Below are positions 59,559 through 64,000 of a DNA stretch of 64,000 bases, in pieces (position 1 is the stretch's first letter; each line of letters opens with the position of its first letter). The translations under genes were made by a program, and so were the position numbers. Source of the stretch: WVZH01 sp034430895 (GTDB lineage Bacteria; Chloroflexota; Anaerolineae; Anaerolineales; E44-bin32); contig DAOUDW010000090.1 of assembly GCA_034430895.1 (NCBI GenBank), positions 1 through 64,000 of the forward strand. Direction: 5' to 3'. Below the pieces are notes generated by a model. That model made no database searches. It had not been told where the DNA came from and worked only from the letters and a program-made list of their open reading frames with translations.

Positions 59559-59587
59559 TGTATATGATAAATGTTCAGGTTTGTCAA
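59559..59587 (-). promoter_or_regulatory. arg operon promoter
   Basis: TTGACA (59587-59582), a 17-nt spacer and TATACA (59564-59559) on the minus strand. Confidence 0.8.
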
Positions 59588-59895
59588 GGTCGTTTGCAGC
59601 GATGAAGTATACAAGAGAAATACATCGGTTTACGAATTTTGTTCACAATATCAGAGATGTTGCCGTTGAAAGGGCCAATGAAGTCAGATCTTTATAAATT
59701 ATCGTGCTGGACTGCGATACTCACGGATTTTTGTCGTTTTGATGCTTGGCCTTCAGGGGGAGGAAATCGGTGCATTTCCATCTTCACAAAGCAAGTCAGG
59801 TCTGATATGATTCGAACTAGCAATGAACCGACCTCGGCGATTCAAAGCCGGGGTCTTTATTTGCGTAGGTACATAGATAGAGGTTATATCGAGAG
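59588..59895. other. Intergenic region between arg promoter and typA
   Basis: About 310 nt. Short open frames here show no protein-like pattern. A TTGAAA near 59666 and TTTATAAAT near 59693 could be a weak promoter for typA, with spacing longer than usual. I see no structured RNA. Confidence 0.4.
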
Positions 59896-61749
59896 ATGAA
59901 CGTTGAACGTAAAGAATTACGTAATATCGCCATCATCGCACACGTTGACCACGGTAAGACCACGCTGGTCGATGGGATGCTAAAGCAGGCCAAAATATTC
60001 CGTGAGAATCAGCTCGTTATCGAGCGGGTGATGGATTCAAACGAACTCGAACGTGAGCGGGGTATCACCATTTTGGCCAAGAACACGTCGATTTCCATTT
60101 TCGATGAAGCCATCGGCGAGAGGGTGAAGATCAATATCGTCGATACCCCAGGCCATGCTGATTTCGGTGGAGAGGTCGAGCGAGTGTTGAACATGGTCGA
60201 TGGCGTGCTGCTGCTGGTCGATGCGGCAGAAGGACCGATGCCGCAGACGCGCTTCGTTTTACGAAAAGCGTTGGAGATGGGACTTCGTGCGGTGGTGGTG
60301 ATCAACAAGGTGGATCGCAGGGGGGCAGATCCGAATCAGGCGTTGGATCAGACCTTCGATCTATTTATCCAGTTGGGCGCTTCAGATGAGCAAGCCGATT
60401 TCCCCGTAATCTACACCAATGCGATAGAAGGTCAGGCGGGTAACACATTCGAACTGGGACCGAATCTGCAGCCGCTGTTCGAAGCCATCTTGCGCCACAT
60501 CCCTGCCCCGCAGGTTGATCCCCAAGCGCCGTTCCAGATGCTGGTGACTACGCTGGGCTATGATTCCTACCGCGGGGTGACTGCTTCAGGTCGGATTGCC
60601 GCCGGTACAGTACACGTTGGCATGCCATTGGCACGCATCAGCCGCGATAGTCAGATCGTACCGATCGAAGCGCGTTATCTTCATCTGTATCAGGGGCTGG
60701 ATCTCGTCGAGGTGGAAACAGTCTGCGCTGGAGAAATCGTTGTTTTGGCGGGCTTGGAGGATGTAAGAATCGGAGAAACGCTGGCCGATTCTGAGCATCC
60801 GGTCCCGTTACCCCCCATTCAGGTAGAGGAACCGACGGTGCGCATGACTTTCGCCGTCAACACGTCTCCCTTCAACGGTCGTGAGGGTCGCTGGAGCACT
60901 TCCCGCAAACTGCGGGAAAGGTTGTTTGATGAAATTCGCACCAACGTCGCCTTGAGAGTAGAAGATGGCGATTCGGCGGAATCTTTCACGGTCTCCGGAA
61001 GGGGAGAACTGCATTTGGCGATCTTGATCGAAACCATGCGCCGTGAAGGGTATGAATTCCAGGCTTCGCGCCCCGAAGTAATTCTTCGCAACGATGATGG
61101 CATTGTGCTCGAACCCTGGGAAGAGGTCTACATCGATACCGTATCGGATTCCGTTGGAACTGTGGTGGAGATGCTTGGCAAACGGCGGGGTAAAATGCTG
61201 GATTTACAGGAAAACCTGGAGGACGTCGTGCGATTGAGCTATCTGGTGCCCACACGTGGATTGATGGGGTTTCGTCACCGTTTCATGACCGCCACGCGAG
61301 GTGCAGGGTTCATGCACAGCGTGTTCCACGATTATCTCCCCATCTCCGGCGGGGATCTTGGGAGATCTCAGGGATCGTTGGTCGCATGGGAGCATGGTAT
61401 CACCACGACGTACGGACTGAAGAATGCGGAGGAGCGAGGGGTGCTGTTCATCGGACCCGGGGTCGAAGTATATGAGGGTATGGTGGTCGGCGAGAATCAG
61501 CGTCCCGAAGATCTTGTTGTTAATGTGTGCAAAAAGCGACACGTCACCAACGTGCGTTCGTCGTTTCGCGAGATCGATGAGCGACTCACTCCGCCGCGCG
61601 AGATGAGCCTTGACCAGGCCATCGAGTATCTGGGGGATGACGAGCTGCTCGAAGTTACCCCCAAGAGTTTACGCATCCGCAAGCGCATCCTCGATTCCAA
61701 CCTGCGCGGCAGGGAAGTCAAGCGTTCTAAAGATGCCATTGGCGGCTGA
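59896..61749 (+). CDS. typA: Ribosome-associated GTPase TypA/BipA
   Basis: 617 residues. The N-terminal translational GTPase domain has AHVDHGKTTLVDGML (G1), RERGITI (G2), DTPGHADFGGEVERVL (G3) and INKVDRRGADP (G4). Domain II and EF-G-like domains III/V follow, and the C-terminal region holds the TypA-specific KKRHVTNVRSSFREIDERLTPPREMSL. It binds 70S ribosomes and aids ribosome assembly or stress adaptation. It is transcribed divergently from arg and ahead of the his leader. Confidence 0.97.
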   Translation: MNVERKELRNIAIIAHVDHGKTTLVDGMLKQAKIFRENQLVIERVMDSNELERERGITILAKNTSISIFDEAIGERVKINIVDTPGHADFGGEVERVLNMVDGVLLLVDAAEGPMPQTRFVLRKALEMGLRAVVVINKVDRRGADPNQALDQTFDLFIQLGASDEQADFPVIYTNAIEGQAGNTFELGPNLQPLFEAILRHIPAPQVDPQAPFQMLVTTLGYDSYRGVTASGRIAAGTVHVGMPLARISRDSQIVPIEARYLHLYQGLDLVEVETVCAGEIVVLAGLEDVRIGETLADSEHPVPLPPIQVEEPTVRMTFAVNTSPFNGREGRWSTSRKLRERLFDEIRTNVALRVEDGDSAESFTVSGRGELHLAILIETMRREGYEFQASRPEVILRNDDGIVLEPWEEVYIDTVSDSVGTVVEMLGKRRGKMLDLQENLEDVVRLSYLVPTRGLMGFRHRFMTATRGAGFMHSVFHDYLPISGGDLGRSQGSLVAWEHGITTTYGLKNAEERGVLFIGPGVEVYEGMVVGENQRPEDLVVNVCKKRHVTNVRSSFREIDERLTPPREMSLDQAIEYLGDDELLEVTPKSLRIRKRILDSNLRGREVKRSKDAIGG

Positions 61750-61868
61750 ATCGATTGGTTTTTTACGGTTTTTATTCTCGCGGAATGTTAGGCGGGATGG
61801 GCTGTCGCGAATGGGGGAATCTTCATTTCGGAGGGGTATAAGCCCTTTCCTTCTGCTGAAAAATGGTA

Positions 61869-61874
61869 TACAAT
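61869..61874 (+). promoter_or_regulatory. Candidate -10 of his leader
   Basis: TACAAT, overlapped by TATACA at 61867-61872, lies 10 nt before the ATG of the histidine leader peptide. The -35 region (TTTCCT, 61846-61851) is weak. Confidence 0.5.
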
Positions 61875-61884
61875 CTGGCACAGT

Positions 61885-61959
61885 ATGAACGACGCAAGCT
61901 TTTCTCTGATCTATTACCATCATCATTACCGACCCAGTGATCGGTCAGGAGAGCTTTAA
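61885..61959 (+). CDS. Histidine leader peptide
   Basis: 24 codons starting MNDASFSLIYYHHHYRP. Three consecutive CAT/CAC-type His codons (CAT-CAT-CAT) at residues 12-14 are flanked by Tyr. The codons TCA-GGA-GAG near the end (TCAGGAG, 61945-61951) can pair with CTCCTGA (61997-62003) in the terminator. The ATG lies 10 nt after the -10, as in the lys and arg leaders. It precedes hisG. Classical his attenuators have the same logic with a longer His run. Confidence 0.8.
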   Translation: MNDASFSLIYYHHHYRPSDRSGEL

Positions 61960-61992
61960 AGCGCGTCGTGGTATTCAACTGAGAACCCATGC

Positions 61993-62025
61993 AGCCCTCC
62001 TGAATCGAGAGGGCTCTTTTTATTT
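61993..62025 (+). terminator. Histidine attenuator terminator
   Basis: AGCCCTC (61993-61999) pairs with GAGGGCT (62009-62015), followed by CTTTTTATTT. The hisG ribosome site GGAGG follows directly. Confidence 0.85.
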
Positions 62026-62035
62026 GGAGGATTTG

Positions 62036-63040
62036 ATGAGTGTGCAACGCAGTGATGTTCGTCTGGCGCTACCCAGTAAAGGACGCATGGAAGGGGAGAC
62101 GATGGCTTTCCTCAGCGAGGCGGGGCTAAACGTCGCAAAGCCCAATCCGCGCCAGTTCGAGGCGACCATTCCGGTTATGCCGGATCTCACCGTGCTCTTC
62201 CAGCGGGCCGGTGACATCGTGGTCAGCGTGCGCGACGGCAGCGTTGATTTCGGCATTACCGGCATGGACACGGTGATGGAGCGCAAGGGCGAGAATGGTG
62301 AGATTTTGGTCATGCTGGAAGCGTTGGGCTACGGTGGTTGTACGCTGAATGTGATCGTACCCGAGAGCTGGGAGCAGATTCGCACGATGGCCGATCTTGC
62401 CAAGATGCGCGCCGAACTCGACCGTCCGCTGCGTGTAGCCACAAAGTATCCCAACGTGTCCGCTGAATTTTTAGCACGTTACGATTTGGATGACACACGC
62501 CTGATCCGAGCGGAGGGCACGCTGGAGGTCGCCCCGGCGATCGGTTACGCGGATTTGATCGTCGATCTGGTATCCACGGGCACAACGCTGCGCGATAACC
62601 GACTACGCTCGCTGGAAGACGGCCTTGTGCTGGAGTCACAGGCTTGTTTAATTGCCAATCGAAATTCGTTAAAAACGAGACCCGAGGTGCTCGCCAAAGC
62701 CCAGCAGCTGCTGGAATTTGTGGTGGCGCACATGCGTGCGGCGGGAAATGTCTCGATTTTCGCCAATATCCGCGGTGAATCAACGAAGGTCATTGCCGAG
62801 CGCATGTTCGATCAGTCCGTGATCGGTGGTTTGCAGGGACCGACGATTTCACCTGTGATCACGAAACGGAGCGGGGATTGGTTCGCGGTGCATATAGTCG
62901 TAGCCCGCGACGACCTGGCGCAGGTCATCCAGGAGCTGCGCGCTATCGGCGGCAGCGGAGTCGTCGTCACACCGGTAACCTATATTTTTGAGGAGCAGCC
63001 GGAAGCCTGTGTGGCCATGCTGCAGGCGCTTGAAGACTGA
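62036..63040 (+). CDS. hisG: ATP phosphoribosyltransferase, long form
   Basis: 334 residues from the ATG at 62036, with GGAGG 6 nt upstream; a longer in-frame extension would run through the attenuator. It joins ATP and PRPP as the first step of histidine synthesis. RLALPSKGRMEGET opens it. SVRDGSVDFGITGMDTVMER and EVAPAIGYADLIVDLVSTGTTLRDN (PRPP site) follow. A C-terminal regulatory domain of about 75 residues (DLAQVIQELRAIGGSGVVVTPVTYIFEE) marks the histidine-inhibited long form, which does not need HisZ. Confidence 0.96.
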   Translation: MSVQRSDVRLALPSKGRMEGETMAFLSEAGLNVAKPNPRQFEATIPVMPDLTVLFQRAGDIVVSVRDGSVDFGITGMDTVMERKGENGEILVMLEALGYGGCTLNVIVPESWEQIRTMADLAKMRAELDRPLRVATKYPNVSAEFLARYDLDDTRLIRAEGTLEVAPAIGYADLIVDLVSTGTTLRDNRLRSLEDGLVLESQACLIANRNSLKTRPEVLAKAQQLLEFVVAHMRAAGNVSIFANIRGESTKVIAERMFDQSVIGGLQGPTISPVITKRSGDWFAVHIVVARDDLAQVIQELRAIGGSGVVVTPVTYIFEEQPEACVAMLQALED

Positions 63041-63079
63041 AGTCAGAATTCGTTGCATGTATAGGAGTCAATAAGCATC

Positions 63080-64000
63080 ATGCTCAAGATATTCGATATC
63101 GACAAGGCGAAAGAGACCATCCTGCGCCGTGACCCGGCGGCGCTGGAAGATTATCCGCAGGCGCTTCTGGATAGCGTGGCGAAGATCTTTGGTGAGGGTG
63201 TTGGCCCAGCGAAGGCCGTAACCCGCATTCTCAAATCAGTGCGCAAAGATGGCGATGCTGCCGTCCAGCGATGGACGGAAACATTGGACAGAGTCAGCTT
63301 GGATGACCTGCGCATTCCGGAAGAAACACTTGCAGAGGCCTTCAATTCTTTGCCGCAGGCACTTTCTGAGGCGATGCGTCTTTCTGCGCAACGGATTCGT
63401 GACTTTCACGAGCGTCAACCGAAAGCATCCTGGACCACAGAAGAAATGGGGGGCAAATTGGGCCAACGAGTCGCAGCGATTGAACGCGCCGGTGTATATG
63501 TGCCGGGTGGTTCGGCGCCGCTGCCTTCCTCACTGCTCATGTCCGTCATTCCGGCGCAGGTCGCCGGTGTGCGCGAGATTGTGATCTGTACGCCGCCGCA
63601 GCCCCACGTAACCATTTTAGCTGCGGCGTATATCTGTGGATTGAAGCAGGTCTACACCATCGGCGGAGCGCAGGCGATCGCTGCCATGGCTTACGGCACC
63701 GAAAGCGTACCGCGCGTCGACAAGATCGTCGGCGCCGGAAATCTATTCGTCACGCTGGCCAAGCAGCAGGTATTCGGGGTGGTCGGGATCGAAGGCCTGG
63801 CGGGCCCCACCGAGACGATGATCATCGCCGACGAGACGGCCAATCCGCAATGGGTGGCCGCGGATATGCTGGCCCAGGCCGAGCACGATCCGCTGGCCAG
63901 CGCAATCCTGCTGACGCCCGATCGAAATCTGGCTGAAGCGGTGCAGGCGGCAGTGGCAGGGCAGTTGGAGACTCTTTCACGAGCAGAGATTATCACCGCC
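63080..64000 (+). CDS. hisD: Histidinol dehydrogenase, 3'-truncated by window
   Basis: It starts at the ATG at 63080 (AGGAG about 11 nt upstream), 39 nt after hisG, and runs off the right edge after 307 codons. It oxidises histidinol to histidine. VERAGVYVPGG in the form IERAGVYVPGGSAPLPSSLLMSVIPA, GGAQAIAAMAYGTESVPRVDKIVGAGN and VGIEGLAGPTE are diagnostic, followed by MLAQAEHDP with a zinc His. The C-terminal zinc residues are beyond the window. Confidence 0.95.
   Translation, partial: MLKIFDIDKAKETILRRDPAALEDYPQALLDSVAKIFGEGVGPAKAVTRILKSVRKDGDAAVQRWTETLDRVSLDDLRIPEETLAEAFNSLPQALSEAMRLSAQRIRDFHERQPKASWTTEEMGGKLGQRVAAIERAGVYVPGGSAPLPSSLLMSVIPAQVAGVREIVICTPPQPHVTILAAAYICGLKQVYTIGGAQAIAAMAYGTESVPRVDKIVGAGNLFVTLAKQQVFGVVGIEGLAGPTETMIIADETANPQWVAADMLAQAEHDPLASAILLTPDRNLAEAVQAAVAGQLETLSRAEIITA

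Noticed and set aside
59639..59899. 86-codon frame upstream of typA
   Set aside because: It overlaps the typA start, has no convincing ribosome site and reads as random composition.
1..64000. CRISPR arrays, tRNA or rRNA genes
   Set aside because: No regularly spaced repeats, no cloverleaf with a TTC-loop pattern and no rRNA signature were noticed while reading. A tRNA search program could still find one missed by eye.

Overview
The window most likely comes from a Chloroflexota (Anaerolineae-like) chromosome. This rests on LysW-carrier lysine genes, several lipoproteins with Thr/Pro-rich linkers after the lipobox, and a lipoprotein membrane-fusion subunit beside a split YbhF-like exporter. 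The assignment is inferred from gene content, not from a marker gene. No rRNA, tRNA or CRISPR array was seen.

Layout. Positions 1-8130 are an accessory region: a transposase fragment at the left edge, GIY-YIG and HNH nuclease-like proteins, a uracil-DNA-glycosylase-like protein, a NUDIX hydrolase, three lipoproteins, a broken transposase, a 33-bp direct repeat about 4.1 kb apart, and palindromic repeats. Positions 8130-14719 hold a NarL-type two-component pair divergent from a drug- or lipid-type ABC exporter (two ATPases, one permease, one HlyD-like lipoprotein). From 14792 almost everything is amino-acid biosynthesis: cysK-cysE; lysW-X-Y-Z-J-K; a trpEGDCFBA-serB-serA operon; pckA; ilvD-ilvB-ilvN-ilvC-leuA-leuC-leuD-cimA-leuB-pheA-aroH; argC-B-D-(A)-G-J-H; and hisG-hisD, which runs off the right edge. 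Small acetyltransferase, NUDIX, SRPBCC and CPBP genes lie between leu/phe and arg, and the GTPase typA lies between arg and his.

The most notable content is regulatory. In front of nearly every biosynthetic operon is an unannotated leader cassette: a promoter, a 17-33 codon peptide rich in codons for the operon's own end product, and an intrinsic terminator whose arm or loop can also pair with the peptide's coding region. Cassettes are visible for Cys (cysK), Lys (lysW, two in tandem), Ile/Val/Leu (ilvD, two in tandem), Arg (argC) and His (hisG). A further tandem pair of unclear amino-acid specificity precedes pckA. The trp operon instead carries a T-box. Several first peptides begin only 9-10 nt after the -10 hexamer, so those mRNAs should be leaderless or nearly so. 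Together this looks like a genome-wide ribosome-mediated attenuation network, including lysine and arginine attenuators and serial double attenuators.

Metabolically the genes connect: SerB/SerA make serine for CysE/CysK and for TrpB; CimA and LeuBCD supply 2-oxobutyrate for isoleucine; two paralogous ArgB/C/D-type sets serve arginine and LysW-bound lysine synthesis separately.
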